Shown piece after piece: positions 12,751 to 21,378 of a DNA stretch of 40,921 bases. Source of the DNA: Gammaproteobacteria bacterium (GTDB lineage: Bacteria > Pseudomonadota > Gammaproteobacteria > Ga0077536). The position numbers and the translations under genes are program-made. Numbering within the stretch: position 1 is the first letter of the stretch; the number at the start of each line of letters is the position of its first letter. Where the stretch lies: assembly GCA_016209015.1 (NCBI GenBank), contig JACQWY010000011.1, positions 1 through 40,921 on the forward strand, written 5' to 3'. Under the pieces are notes generated by a model that worked only from the letters and a program-made list of their open reading frames with translations, was not told where the DNA came from and did not search any database.

Positions 12751-13926
12751 TCAGGCCTTCGGCTTGCCGAGCAGGCTGTCGGAGATGATGCGCAACTGGA
12801 TCTCGGACGTGCCCTCGAAGATCTTCGTCAACCGCGCGTCGCGCCAGTAGCGCTCGACGGCATGGAGCTTCGTGTAACCCGCGCCGCCGAGGATCTGCAG
12901 CGCCTCGCTCGTCACGCGCTCCGCCATCTCGCTCGCGAAATACTTCACCATCGCGGCCTCGCGGTCGCAGCGCTCGCCGGCGTCGATGCGATCGCACACG
13001 AAGTACAGCAACTGCCGCGCCGCCTCGATCTCCGTCGCCATCTTCGCGAGCTTGAAGCGCGTGACCTGGAATTCCGAGATCGGCTGGCCGAACTGCACGC
13101 GCTGCTGCGCGTACGCCGTCGCATCTTCGAGCGCGCCCTGGGCGAGGCCGATGGAGCGCGCGGCGGTGTGCGCACGGGCCTCGTCGAGGCCCTTCGTCAG
13201 CGCATAGAACGCCTTGCCGGGCTCGCCGATCTGCGCGCTGGCCGGGACGCGCAGACCGTCGAACGCGAGCTCCCAGGTCTTCCAGCCGAAGTAGCCGATT
13301 TTCGGAATCGGCGCGCCCTGCGTGTTCGGCGGCAGCGCACCGCGCGGCTTGTCGACGATGAACGCGCTGATGCCGAGATGGCGGCGCGTGGGATCGGGCG
13401 GCGGCGCCGTGCGCGCGAACAGCACGAGGTAGTCCGCGCCGTCGGCGAACGTGCACCAGTACTTGTTGCCGGTGATTACCCACTCCCCACCCCGGAGCTC
13501 GGCACGGCAGGAGATCGAGGCGAGGTCGGAGCCCGTGTCGGGCTCGGAGAGCGCGGCGGCGCAGAGATATTCGCCGCGGGCGACGCGCGGCAGGATGTCG
13601 CGCTTCTGCTCCGGCGTGACGAGGTCCGCGATCAGCATGCCGTTGCCGCGCGCGATGATGCTCGCGACGCTCATCCAGCCGCGCGCGAGCTGCTCGGCGA
13701 CGAGGCAGTATTCGAAACACCCGAGCCCGCTGCCGCCGTACTCCTCGGCAATGCGGATCCCGAAATAACCCATGTCGGCGAGCTGTGCCCGCAGCGCGTC
13801 GGGGATGTCGCCCTGCTCGGGGTCGAGCCGGTTCGCGACGGGCAGCACCTCGTTGAACGTGAAGTCCCGCGCGGTATCACGGATCAGGCAGCGTTCCGGG
13901 GTCATGAGTCCGCTCGCCCCGCTCAT
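12751..13926 (-). CDS. Acyl-CoA dehydrogenase
   Basis: A 391-residue acyl-CoA dehydrogenase. Visible signatures are YGGSGLGCFEYCLVAEQLAR, AALSEPDTGSDLASISC (flavin region), QILGGAGYTKLHAVERYWRD and KIFEGTSEIQLR, where the glutamate is the usual catalytic base. The ATG at 13926 is chosen because GGAGGG lies seven bases upstream; a second ATG seven codons later has no comparable site. It is the first gene of a two-gene operon with the CoA-transferase immediately downstream. A 240-base divergent gap separates it from the small gene at 14167 and contains an FNR-like dyad. Substrate chain length is not deducible. Confidence 0.93.
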   Translation of the reverse strand: MSGASGLMTPERCLIRDTARDFTFNEVLPVANRLDPEQGDIPDALRAQLADMGYFGIRIAEEYGGSGLGCFEYCLVAEQLARGWMSVASIIARGNGMLIADLVTPEQKRDILPRVARGEYLCAAALSEPDTGSDLASISCRAELRGGEWVITGNKYWCTFADGADYLVLFARTAPPPDPTRRHLGISAFIVDKPRGALPPNTQGAPIPKIGYFGWKTWELAFDGLRVPASAQIGEPGKAFYALTKGLDEARAHTAARSIGLAQGALEDATAYAQQRVQFGQPISEFQVTRFKLAKMATEIEAARQLLYFVCDRIDAGERCDREAAMVKYFASEMAERVTSEALQILGGAGYTKLHAVERYWRDARLTKIFEGTSEIQLRIISDSLLGKPKA

Positions 13927-14020
13927 GGCCCCCTCCGGCCCGCCGCCACTGCATGCCGTCTCGCCTTGTTCCGCATCGCGCCTCCGAAGTGTCCTGGCAG
14001 GAGGGCCGGATTCTCGGCGC

Positions 14021-14034
14021 TTAACCGGGATCAA
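14021..14034. promoter_or_regulatory. FNR/Anr-like dyad
   Basis: The sequence TTAAC-CGGG-ATCAA lies between two divergent start codons. Read on the other strand it is TTGAT-CCCG-GTTAA, that is, one perfect and one imperfect half-site of the FNR consensus TTGAT-N4-ATCAA. It is 95 bases from the dehydrogenase start and 133 bases from the start at 14167. A chance match is quite possible. Confidence 0.3.
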
Positions 14035-14166
14035 GTCCAGCGCACTGGGCGCCCCGCCGGACTGGAGGCGCGCCAGCCGGGGCCGCTACACTGGTCACCA
14101 CAGGCACAGCCATCCCCGTCCGGGCAGGGAACCCGCCCGCCCCCAGCGTGCTCAACGGAAGGCCTT

Positions 14167-14511
14167 ATGAGCGAACTCGAACACTCCGGACACGAACTCT
14201 ACGAGCTCGGCGAACGCATCGGCCGCCTCGCCATCATGGGCGGCGTGAACCTCGCGAGCGACGAAATCGTCATTGCGCTGATCAAGGGCGATTTCGCGTA
14301 CTGCGGGCAGCACAGCCCGACGCTCACGCAACACCTCTTCGACGAGCTCCGCTCGCTGATCATGCTCTGGTATCAGCTCGAGCAACGCACGATCGAAATG
14401 TTCGGCGAGGACGTCGGCAGCAAGGTCATCGCGGAGCAGGAAGCGCGCCTGCGCCAGCGCGGCTTCGTCCGCTTCGGCCATCGCGCCCAGATGGGCCTCA
14501 CCCGCATGTGA
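14167..14511 (+). CDS. Hypothetical small acidic protein
   Basis: A 114-residue soluble protein I do not recognise. It begins MSELEHSGHELYELGERIGR, is rich in leucine and glutamate and looks mainly helical. A central stretch reads DEIVIALIKGDFAYCGQHSP and the end is basic (RQRGFVRFGHRAQMGL). There is one cysteine and no signal peptide. The ribosome binding site is GGAAGG, seven bases before ATG. It stands upstream of the exporter operon, from which a strong hairpin separates it. The length and helicity would suit a small regulatory or partner protein, but nothing in the sequence proves that. Confidence 0.7.
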   Translation: MSELEHSGHELYELGERIGRLAIMGGVNLASDEIVIALIKGDFAYCGQHSPTLTQHLFDELRSLIMLWYQLEQRTIEMFGEDVGSKVIAEQEARLRQRGFVRFGHRAQMGLTRM

Positions 14512-14517
14512 GTGCCC

Positions 14518-14542
14518 GCCGGCGGCCGCCTGGGCCGCCGGC
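14518..14542 (+). terminator. Strong GC hairpin after 14167 gene, possible terminator/attenuator
   Basis: A perfect 10-bp stem, GCCGGCGGCC and GGCCGCCGGC, encloses a 5-base loop and is followed by cttatt. It begins seven bases after the stop codon and ends about 30 bases before the adaptor start at 14572. It may therefore terminate most transcription from the small gene or attenuate entry into the exporter operon. The T-tract is short. Confidence 0.7.
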
Positions 14543-14571
14543 CTTATTCGCAGTATCCTGGAGGCGCCATC

Positions 14572-15711
14572 ATGAAGCGCCTCGTTCTCCTCAGCCTCGT
14601 CCTCGCGCTCCTCGCCGCCGGCGGCTACTGGCTGTCCCGGCCGCAGCCCATCCACGTCGCGCTCCACGCCGTCGCCCGCGGGCCGGTGCGGGCCACGGTC
14701 GCGAACACGCGCGTCGGCACCGTCAAGGCCTGTGCGCGCGCGAAAATGTCGACCTCGGCCCCCGGTCAGGTCGCGTCCCTGCCCGTGAAGGCCGGGGATC
14801 GCGTCGCGAAGGACGAAATTCTGCTCGAGCTCTGGAACGAGGATCTGAAATCCTCGCTCCGCCAGAGCGAGGCCGAGCTCGGCACCGCGCGACGCCGCGT
14901 CGAGGAGGCCTGCGCCACGGCCGCCGGTGCGCAGCGCGACGCGGAACGCTGGCAGCGGCTGCGCAGAAATCAGGTCGTGTCCGAGGAGAAGGTCGACAGT
15001 GCCGTGACGAGCGCGCAAGCCACGGCCGCCGCCTGTGCCGCGGCGCGCGCCACGATCGCGGCCGGGGAAGCCCGCAGCGAGGTCGTGCGCCAGGAGATCG
15101 AGAAGACGCGCCTGCGCGCGCCGTTCGCCGGCGTCGTCGCGGAGGTGAACGCGAAGCTCGGCGAATACCTCACGCCCTCCCCGCCCGGCATTCCGACGCT
15201 GCCCGCCGTCGACGTGATCGACAATACCTGCCTCTACGTCTCGGCGCCCATCGACGAAGTCGACGCGCCGGCGATCCGCCCGGGCATGGCGGCCTGCGTC
15301 ACGCTCGACGCGTTCAAGGAGAAGCGCTGCGGCGCCCGCGTGCGCCGCGTCGCGCCCTACGTGCTCGAGCAGGAGAAGCAGTCGCGCACCGTCGAAGTGG
15401 AAGTCGAATTCGGCACCGCCGCGGATCTCGCCGGGCTCATGCCCGGCTACAGCGCGGACATCGAGATCCTGCTCGACGAGCACGCCGACGTGCTGCGCGT
15501 GCCGACGGAAGCCGTCATCGAGGGCCATCGCGTGCTCGTCTACGATGCCGCGCGCCGACGCCTCGCGGAGCGCAGGTTCGAGCCCGGGCTCGCGAACTGG
15601 GAGTACACGGAAGCGGCTTCTGGTCTCGCCGCCGGCGATCGCATCGTGCTCTCGATCGGTCGCGAGGGCGTGGAGGACGGCGCCGCTGCGCTGCCCGAGG
15701 ACGCCAGGTAG
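14572..15711 (+). CDS. HlyD/MacA-type periplasmic adaptor of an ABC exporter
   Basis: A 379-residue membrane-fusion protein. An N-terminal anchor (MKRLVLLSLVLALLAAGGYW) is followed by a lipoyl-like half-motif (GQVASLPVKAGDRVAKDEIL). A long alanine- and glutamate-rich coiled-coil hairpin spans about residues 90-175, then the second lipoyl half (KTRLRAPFAGVVAEVNAKLG) and beta-barrel domains follow. The ATG has GGAGG nine bases upstream. It heads a run of four genes with the ATPase and two permeases, the composition of MacAB/DevBCA tripartite exporters, which lift substrate from the periplasm or inner membrane toward an outer-membrane channel. No TolC homologue is encoded here. Substrate unknown. 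Confidence 0.92.
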   Translation: MKRLVLLSLVLALLAAGGYWLSRPQPIHVALHAVARGPVRATVANTRVGTVKACARAKMSTSAPGQVASLPVKAGDRVAKDEILLELWNEDLKSSLRQSEAELGTARRRVEEACATAAGAQRDAERWQRLRRNQVVSEEKVDSAVTSAQATAAACAAARATIAAGEARSEVVRQEIEKTRLRAPFAGVVAEVNAKLGEYLTPSPPGIPTLPAVDVIDNTCLYVSAPIDEVDAPAIRPGMAACVTLDAFKEKRCGARVRRVAPYVLEQEKQSRTVEVEVEFGTAADLAGLMPGYSADIEILLDEHADVLRVPTEAVIEGHRVLVYDAARRRLAERRFEPGLANWEYTEAASGLAAGDRIVLSIGREGVEDGAAALPEDAR

Positions 15712-15722
15712 CGCGACCCCGC

Positions 15723-16430
15723 ATGGCTGGCGACGCCTCCGATCTCATCGCGCTCGCCGGCGTCTCCCGCGTCTTCGATCTCGGCGGCCAGCAGGTGCGC
15801 GCCGTCGACGGCGTGGATCTCGGGATCGGCCGCGGCGAGTACGTCTCGATCATGGGCCCCTCGGGCTCCGGCAAGTCGACGCTGCTGAATCTCATCGCGC
15901 TGCTGGACCGGCCGACGTCAGGCCGCTACGCGCTCGACGGACAGGACGTGACCGCGCTGTCGGACGACGCGCTCGCGGATCTGCGTCGCCATGCGATCGG
16001 CTTCGTGTTCCAGTTCTTCCACCTCGTGCCACGGCTCACGGCGGCCGAGAACGTCGAGCTGCCGATGACGCTCGCGGGGATCGCACCTGCGGAGCGCAAG
16101 CCGCGCGTCGCCGCCGCGCTCGACGCTTTCGGGCTCGCGGACCGCGCGAACCATCGGCCGCAGGAGCTCTCGGGCGGCCAGCGGCAGCGCGTCGCGATCG
16201 CCCGCGCCACCGTGATGCGACCGCTCCTCGTGCTCGCCGACGAGCCGACCGGCAATCTCGATTCCGCCTCCGGTGCGCAGGTCGTCGAGCTGCTCGAGAC
16301 ACTGTGGCGCGAGCAGGGCGTCACGCTCCTCGTCGTCACCCACGATCGTGATCTCGGCGCCCGCGCGCGGCGGCGCATCCGCATCGTCGACGGCCGCATC
16401 GCCGAGGATACGGGGCCGGCGCATGCGTAA
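15723..16430 (+). CDS. ABC exporter ATP-binding protein, MacB/LolD-like
   Basis: A 235-residue stand-alone ABC ATPase. Walker A is GPSGSGKST (residues 45-53), the Q-loop region reads GFVFQFFHLVPRL, the signature LSGGQRQR lies near 148, Walker B with DEPTGNLD near 173, and the switch histidine in VVTHDRD. This pattern is characteristic of the LolD/MacB/DevA subclass that works with FtsX-like permeases. The gene starts 11 bases after the adaptor stop and its end overlaps the first permease by 8 bases, so the stoichiometry is likely coordinated by coupled translation. Confidence 0.95.
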   Translation: MAGDASDLIALAGVSRVFDLGGQQVRAVDGVDLGIGRGEYVSIMGPSGSGKSTLLNLIALLDRPTSGRYALDGQDVTALSDDALADLRRHAIGFVFQFFHLVPRLTAAENVELPMTLAGIAPAERKPRVAAALDAFGLADRANHRPQELSGGQRQRVAIARATVMRPLLVLADEPTGNLDSASGAQVVELLETLWREQGVTLLVVTHDRDLGARARRRIRIVDGRIAEDTGPAHA

Positions 16431-17631
16431 TCGCGATACGCTCGCCCTCGCCGCCGGCGCGCTCCGCGTGCAGTCGCGGCGCACGCTGCTGATCGTGCTC
16501 GCCACCGCGATCGGGGTCGCGGCCGTGCTGCTGCTGACCGCGCTCGGCGACGGTGCACGGCATTACGTGATCGACGAATTCAGCTCGCTCGGCACGCGCC
16601 TCATCGTCATCATCCCCGGCCGCAACGAGACGGTGGGCGGCCCGCCGCCGCTGCTCGGCGAGACCCCGCGCAGCCTGACGCTCGCCGACGCGGCCGCCGC
16701 CGCGCGCCATCCGCTGATCGGCCGTGTCGCACCCGTCATGATCGGCGAAGCGCCGGTATCGACGCCGAGCGGCCTCGAGCGCGAGGTGATGATCCTCGGC
16801 TCGACGAACGAGATCATCGGGCTGCGCCATCTGGAGCTCGCGCAGGGCCGCGGTCTGCCTGCGATCCCGCCGGATCGCGCCGCGCCGGCCTGCGTGCTCG
16901 GCGACAAGCTGAAGCGCGAGCTGTTCGGCACGGGGCCTGCGCTCGGGAGCTGGGTCAGGATCGGCGACCGCCGCTTCCGCGTCGTCGGCCTCTTCGCACC
17001 GGTCGGCACGAGCCTCGGCGACAACCTCGACGATCTCGCGATCATTCCCGTGGCCTCCGCGCAGCAGATCTTCGATCGCGAGGCGCTGTTCCGCATCCTG
17101 ACCGAGCCGCGCGGCACCGTGGACATCGACGCCGCCGCGGAGGCCTTGAAGCAGGTGATCGCCGCACGTCACGAAGGCGAGCAGGACGTCACCGTGATCA
17201 CCCAGGACAGCGTGCTGAAGACTTTCGATCGGATCCTGACCGTGCTGACGCTCGCAGTGGCCGGCATCTCCGCGATCAGCCTCTTCGTCGCGGGCATCCT
17301 CGTCATGAACGTGATGCTCGTCGCCGTCGCGCAGCGCCGCGCGGAGATCGGGCTCCTGAAGGCGCTCGGGGCGACGCTCGCCGACATCCGCAATCTTTTT
17401 CTGCTCGAAGCCGTACTGTTGTGTCTCGGCGGCGGCGCCGCCGGCACGATCGTCGGCTACGGCGGCACGCTGCTGGTCCGAGTCCTCTACCCGAAATTCC
17501 CGGCCGCCGTGCCGGCCTGGGGCCTCGCCGCCGGTCTCGCGACCGCCTTCGTCGCGGGCCTCGTGTTCGGCGTCGGCCCCGCGCGCCGCGCCGCGCGTCT
17601 CGATCCGGTCGAGGCGCTCGCGAAGCGATGA
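16423..17631 (+). CDS. FtsX/MacB-like ABC permease, first of two
   Basis: A 402-residue permease with one N-terminal membrane segment (TLLIVLATAIGVAAVLLLTA), a large periplasmic MacB-type core domain (about residues 45-270) and three C-terminal membrane segments. The FtsX-type segment VMLVAVAQRRAEIGLLKALG precedes the second of these. The typical cytoplasmic end AARLDPVEALAK is present. It overlaps the ATPase gene upstream by 8 bases and the second permease downstream by 4 bases (ATGA). Each permease has only four predicted segments, so a heterodimer of the two is the likely channel. Confidence 0.93.
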   Translation: MRNRDTLALAAGALRVQSRRTLLIVLATAIGVAAVLLLTALGDGARHYVIDEFSSLGTRLIVIIPGRNETVGGPPPLLGETPRSLTLADAAAAARHPLIGRVAPVMIGEAPVSTPSGLEREVMILGSTNEIIGLRHLELAQGRGLPAIPPDRAAPACVLGDKLKRELFGTGPALGSWVRIGDRRFRVVGLFAPVGTSLGDNLDDLAIIPVASAQQIFDREALFRILTEPRGTVDIDAAAEALKQVIAARHEGEQDVTVITQDSVLKTFDRILTVLTLAVAGISAISLFVAGILVMNVMLVAVAQRRAEIGLLKALGATLADIRNLFLLEAVLLCLGGGAAGTIVGYGGTLLVRVLYPKFPAAVPAWGLAAGLATAFVAGLVFGVGPARRAARLDPVEALAKR

Positions 17632-18833
17632 GGATCCGCCCCCGCGACGCGCTCGCCTTCGCGCTCCGCGCCGTGAGCTCGCAGCGTCAGCGCTCGGGAT
17701 TGACGATCCTCGGCATCGCCGTCGGCATCGCGACGGTCGTGCTGCTGACCTCGATGGGCCGCGGCGTGCGCGTGTTCGTGAAGGGGGAGTTCACGCAGTT
17801 CGGGACGAACATCATCGGCATCCATCCCGGCAAGACCGAGACGCTCGGCATGACGGGCGGCACGATCTCGAGCGTGCGTCAGCTCACGGTCGAGGACGCC
17901 GAAGCGCTCGCGCGCCTGCCCGCAATCGACGGCGTCATGCCCTCGATCCAGGGCAATGCGGAAGTGAAGGCCGGCGGGAAGCACCGCCGCGCGTTCGTGT
18001 TCGGCGTCGGTCCGGACATCCCGCGGGTGTGGAACATGCAGGTCGCGCTCGGACGCTTCCTGCCGCCGGATACGCTGAGGAGCCCGCGCGCCTACGCCGT
18101 GCTCGGCGCACGCATGCACCGCGAGCTCTTCGGCACGGCGAGCCCGCTCGGCGCGCGCATCAAGGTCGGCGACGAGATCCTGCGCGTCGTCGGCGTGATG
18201 AAACCGAAGGGCCAGATGCTCGGCTACGATCTCGACGACACGCTGTTCATGCCCGTGGCGATGGCGAAGCAGCTCTTCGACCGCGAAGGGCTGATGGAGA
18301 TCGACGTCGTCTACGAGCCGGGCTACGCCGATGCCTGGGTGGCCGATGCAGTGAAGCGCGTGCTGCTCGCCCGTCACGGCCGCGAGGACTTCACGATCAT
18401 CACGCAGGACAAGATGCTCGCGGTGCTGGATTCCATCCTCACGATCCTGACCGCGGGCGTCGCCGCACTCGGCGGCATCTCGCTCGTCGTCGGCGCGGTC
18501 GGCATCACGACGATCATGACGATCGCGATCGCGGAACGCACCGCCGAGATAGGTCTGCTGCGTGCGCTCGGCACGCGGCGCGCTGATCTCGTGCGGCTCT
18601 TCCTGCTCGAGGCGACCGCGCTCGGCGCGGTCGGGGGCCTGCTCGGCCTCGGCGCCGCACTCGCCTGCGTCGCGCTGCTCGAGGCGCTCGTGCCGGACTT
18701 CCCGCTCGAAGTCGCCTGGGGCTATGCGGGCGCGGCGCTCGTGCTCGCCGTCGGCATCGGGCTCGCGGCCGGCGCCGCCCCGGCCGCACGCGTGGCGCGG
18801 CTCGATCCGGTCGAGGCCCTGCGCGCGGAGTGA
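17628..18833 (+). CDS. FtsX/MacB-like ABC permease, second of two
   Basis: A 401-residue paralogue of the preceding permease with the same layout: an N-terminal membrane segment (LTILGIAVGIATVVLLT), a periplasmic core, then three C-terminal segments ending ARLDPVEALRAE. It has the conserved stretch MTIAIAERTAEIGLLRALG. The protein differs clearly from its partner across the periplasmic domain, so the tandem pair is an old duplication with likely division of labour. The start codon overlaps the previous stop as ATGA. The gene closes the exporter operon, 64 bases before the ECHDC3-like gene. Confidence 0.93.
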   Translation: MRIRPRDALAFALRAVSSQRQRSGLTILGIAVGIATVVLLTSMGRGVRVFVKGEFTQFGTNIIGIHPGKTETLGMTGGTISSVRQLTVEDAEALARLPAIDGVMPSIQGNAEVKAGGKHRRAFVFGVGPDIPRVWNMQVALGRFLPPDTLRSPRAYAVLGARMHRELFGTASPLGARIKVGDEILRVVGVMKPKGQMLGYDLDDTLFMPVAMAKQLFDREGLMEIDVVYEPGYADAWVADAVKRVLLARHGREDFTIITQDKMLAVLDSILTILTAGVAALGGISLVVGAVGITTIMTIAIAERTAEIGLLRALGTRRADLVRLFLLEATALGAVGGLLGLGAALACVALLEALVPDFPLEVAWGYAGAALVLAVGIGLAAGAAPAARVARLDPVEALRAE

Positions 18834-18897
18834 CGCGACTTGCGCGCCCCCGGGCCGGCCGTGAGAATACGGCTTCCCGTCCCATCAGGAGCAGCCC

Positions 18898-19701
18898 ATG
18901 AGCCTAGCGACCGCCGCCGACGCCGCGAGTGCCGCCGTCATCCGGCACGATGCCGCGGGTATCGCCACCCTCACGTTGAACCGTCCCGAGCGCTACAACA
19001 CGCTCGCCGAGGAGACGATCACCGCGCTCTCGCAATCGCTCGAAGCGATCGCCGGCGACGCCAGCGTGCGCGTCGTCGTCATCGCGAGCACCGGCAAGGC
19101 GTTCTCGACCGGGCACGACATGAAGCAGATGCGCGCGAACCGCAACGAAGCCTACCTGAAGAAGCTCCTCGCCGACTGCTCGGCGATGATGCAGGCCATC
19201 GTCCGCCTGCCGCAGCCGGTCATCGCGCAGGTCCAGGGCATCGCGACCGCGGCCGGCTGCCAGCTCGTCGCGAGCTGCGACCTCGCGATCGCCGCGCAGT
19301 CCTCGCGCTTCGCGACGAGCGGCATCAATTACGGTCTCTTCTGCGCGACACCTGCCGTCGCGCTGTCGCGTACCGTGGCGCGCAAGCACGCGCTCGAGAT
19401 GCTCTTCACGGGCAACTTCGTCGACGCCGAAACCGCGGCGCGCATCGGGCTCATCAATCGGGCGGTGCCGGACGAGCGTCTCGAAGCGGAGGTGCTGGAG
19501 CTCGCGACCGCGATCGCGCGCAAGTCGGGCTATGCGGTCAAGCTCGGCAAGGCCTCTTACTACGCGCAGGCCGACCAGCCGCTCGACGCGGCCTATCGCT
19601 GCGCCTCCGCCGATCTCGTGCGCAATCTGCTCGCGAAGGACGGCGTCGAGGGCGTGGATGCCTTCTTCGAGAAGCGTGAACCGAAATTCGAGCAGGACTG
19701 A
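18898..19701 (+). CDS. ECHDC3-like crotonase-fold protein lacking both catalytic glutamates
   Basis: A 267-residue enoyl-CoA hydratase/isomerase-fold protein. The CoA-binding start (IATLTLNRPERYNTLAEE) and the oxyanion region (KAFSTGHDMKQM) are normal. In hydratases the two acid/base glutamates lie in GGGCEL and in the following xxPEINxG. Here the corresponding stretches are AAGCQLVASCDLA (about residue 119, Gln) and FATSGINYG (about 139, Gly). That is the ECHDC3 pattern, so hydration by the classical mechanism is unlikely. The start has AGGAG upstream. It is followed after 11 bases by an AMP-dependent acyl-CoA ligase, suggesting action on that ligase's product. The reaction is unknown. Confidence 0.9.
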   Translation: MSLATAADAASAAVIRHDAAGIATLTLNRPERYNTLAEETITALSQSLEAIAGDASVRVVVIASTGKAFSTGHDMKQMRANRNEAYLKKLLADCSAMMQAIVRLPQPVIAQVQGIATAAGCQLVASCDLAIAAQSSRFATSGINYGLFCATPAVALSRTVARKHALEMLFTGNFVDAETAARIGLINRAVPDERLEAEVLELATAIARKSGYAVKLGKASYYAQADQPLDAAYRCASADLVRNLLAKDGVEGVDAFFEKREPKFEQD

Positions 19702-19712
19702 GAGTATCGACC

Positions 19713-21359
19713 ATGAACCAGGCCCGGAATCCCTACGAACAACATCTCGACCGCTGCACCGCGAATTACACGCCGCTCTCGCCGCTGTCCTTCGTCCAAC
19801 GCGCGGCCTCCGTCTACGGCCACCGCACGTCCGTCGTCCACGGTGAGCGCCGCTGGACCTGGCGCGAGACGTTCGCGCGCTGCCGCCGTCTGTGCTCGGC
19901 GTTGCAGAAGCGCGGGATAGGACTCGGCGACACGGTCGCCGTCGTCGCGACGAACATCCCGGCGTTCTACGAAGCGCTGTTCGGCATTCCGGCGGCGGGC
20001 GCGGTGATCAATCCGATCAACATCCGTCTCGACGCCGAGGCCATCGCGTTCATCCTCGACCACGGCGAGGCGAAGATGGTGATAACCGACACCGAGTTCG
20101 CGCCGGTCATGAAAGAAGCGCTGAAGCTCTGCAAGGTGAAGCCCGTCGTCGTCGACATCGCGGACGCGACCGCGCCCTGCCACGATCGCCTCGGCGCGAC
20201 CGAATACGAGGAGCTGCTCGCGGAGGGCGATCCGGAAGCGCCCTGGGAGCTGCCGAAGGACGAATGGCAGGCGATGGCGCTCTGCTATACATCAGGGACC
20301 ACCGGCAATCCGAAGGGCGTCGTCTACCACCATCGCGGCGCCTATCTCACGGCCGTCGGCAATGCGCTGTCCTGGAGCCTGCCGCACAATCCGGTCTATC
20401 TCTGGACGCTGCCGCTCTTCCACTGCTGCGGCTGGTGCTTCCCCTGGACGATCGCCATGCAGGGCGGGACGAACGTGTGTCTGCGGCGCATCGCGGCGGC
20501 GAACATCTATCACGCGATCGGCACGGAGGGCGTGACGCATTTCTGCGGCGCGCCGATCGTGCTGAACTTCATCGTCAACGCCTCGGCCAAGGACAAGGCG
20601 CAGATGACGCGGACGGTGAAGGTGATGACCGCAGGCGCCGCGCCGCCGGCGGCGATCATCGAGGCGATGGAGACCGCGGGCTTCGACGTCATCCATGCCT
20701 ACGGCCTGACCGAGACTTACGGCCCGTCCGTCTTCACCGCGCCGCAGGAGGAATGGGCCGCTTACACGAAGCAGCAGATGGCGCAGATCCGCATCCGCCA
20801 GGGCGTGCGCTATCCGACGCTCGAGGATCTCGACGTCATCGATCCCGACACCATGCAGCCCGTGCCGCGCGACGGCGCGACGATCGGGGAAATCATGTTC
20901 AAGGGCAATCTCGTCATGCGCGGGTACCTCAAGAACGCGAAGGCGACGGATGAATCGCTGGGCGGCGGCTGGTTCCATTCGGGCGACCTCGGCGTGATGC
21001 ATGCCGAGAACTACATCCAGATCAAGGATCGCTCGAAGGACATCATCATCTCCGGCGGCGAGAACATCTCGTCCATCGAAGTCGAGGAAGTGCTCTATCG
21101 TCATCCCGCCGTGCTGGAAGCCGCGGTCGTCGCGCGCCCAGACGAGAAATGGGGCGAAACGCCGTGCGCGTTCGTGTGGCTGAAGGCCGATCAGCCGCCG
21201 GTCGGTGCCGATGAGCTCATCGAGTACTGCCGCGAGCACATGGCGCACTTCAAGGCGCCGAAGACGATCGTCTTCCGCGAGCTGCCGAAGACGTCCACGG
21301 GCAAGATCCAGAAATACAAGCTGCGCAAGGAAGCGGAAGCGCTCGGCAGTATGACCTGA
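19713..21359 (+). CDS. AMP-dependent acyl-CoA synthetase (fatty-acid/aryl-CoA ligase)
   Basis: A 548-residue ANL-superfamily ligase that would activate a carboxylic acid with ATP to an acyl-AMP and then to the CoA thioester. The P-loop YTSGTTGNPKG starts at residue 192, followed by HAYGLTETYG, WFHSGDLG and the hinge KDRSKDIIISGGENI. The catalytic lysine is Lys531 in TSTGKIQKYKLR. The overall layout resembles AlkK-type medium-chain ligases. It is the middle gene of a three-gene operon (gaps of 11 and 19 bases) with an ECHDC3-like protein before it and a small exported protein after it. The acid cannot be named from the sequence. Confidence 0.94.
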   Translation: MNQARNPYEQHLDRCTANYTPLSPLSFVQRAASVYGHRTSVVHGERRWTWRETFARCRRLCSALQKRGIGLGDTVAVVATNIPAFYEALFGIPAAGAVINPINIRLDAEAIAFILDHGEAKMVITDTEFAPVMKEALKLCKVKPVVVDIADATAPCHDRLGATEYEELLAEGDPEAPWELPKDEWQAMALCYTSGTTGNPKGVVYHHRGAYLTAVGNALSWSLPHNPVYLWTLPLFHCCGWCFPWTIAMQGGTNVCLRRIAAANIYHAIGTEGVTHFCGAPIVLNFIVNASAKDKAQMTRTVKVMTAGAAPPAAIIEAMETAGFDVIHAYGLTETYGPSVFTAPQEEWAAYTKQQMAQIRIRQGVRYPTLEDLDVIDPDTMQPVPRDGATIGEIMFKGNLVMRGYLKNAKATDESLGGGWFHSGDLGVMHAENYIQIKDRSKDIIISGGENISSIEVEEVLYRHPAVLEAAVVARPDEKWGETPCAFVWLKADQPPVGADELIEYCREHMAHFKAPKTIVFRELPKTSTGKIQKYKLRKEAEALGSMT

Positions 21360-21378
21360 GTCCATTCGGAGGTTCGTC

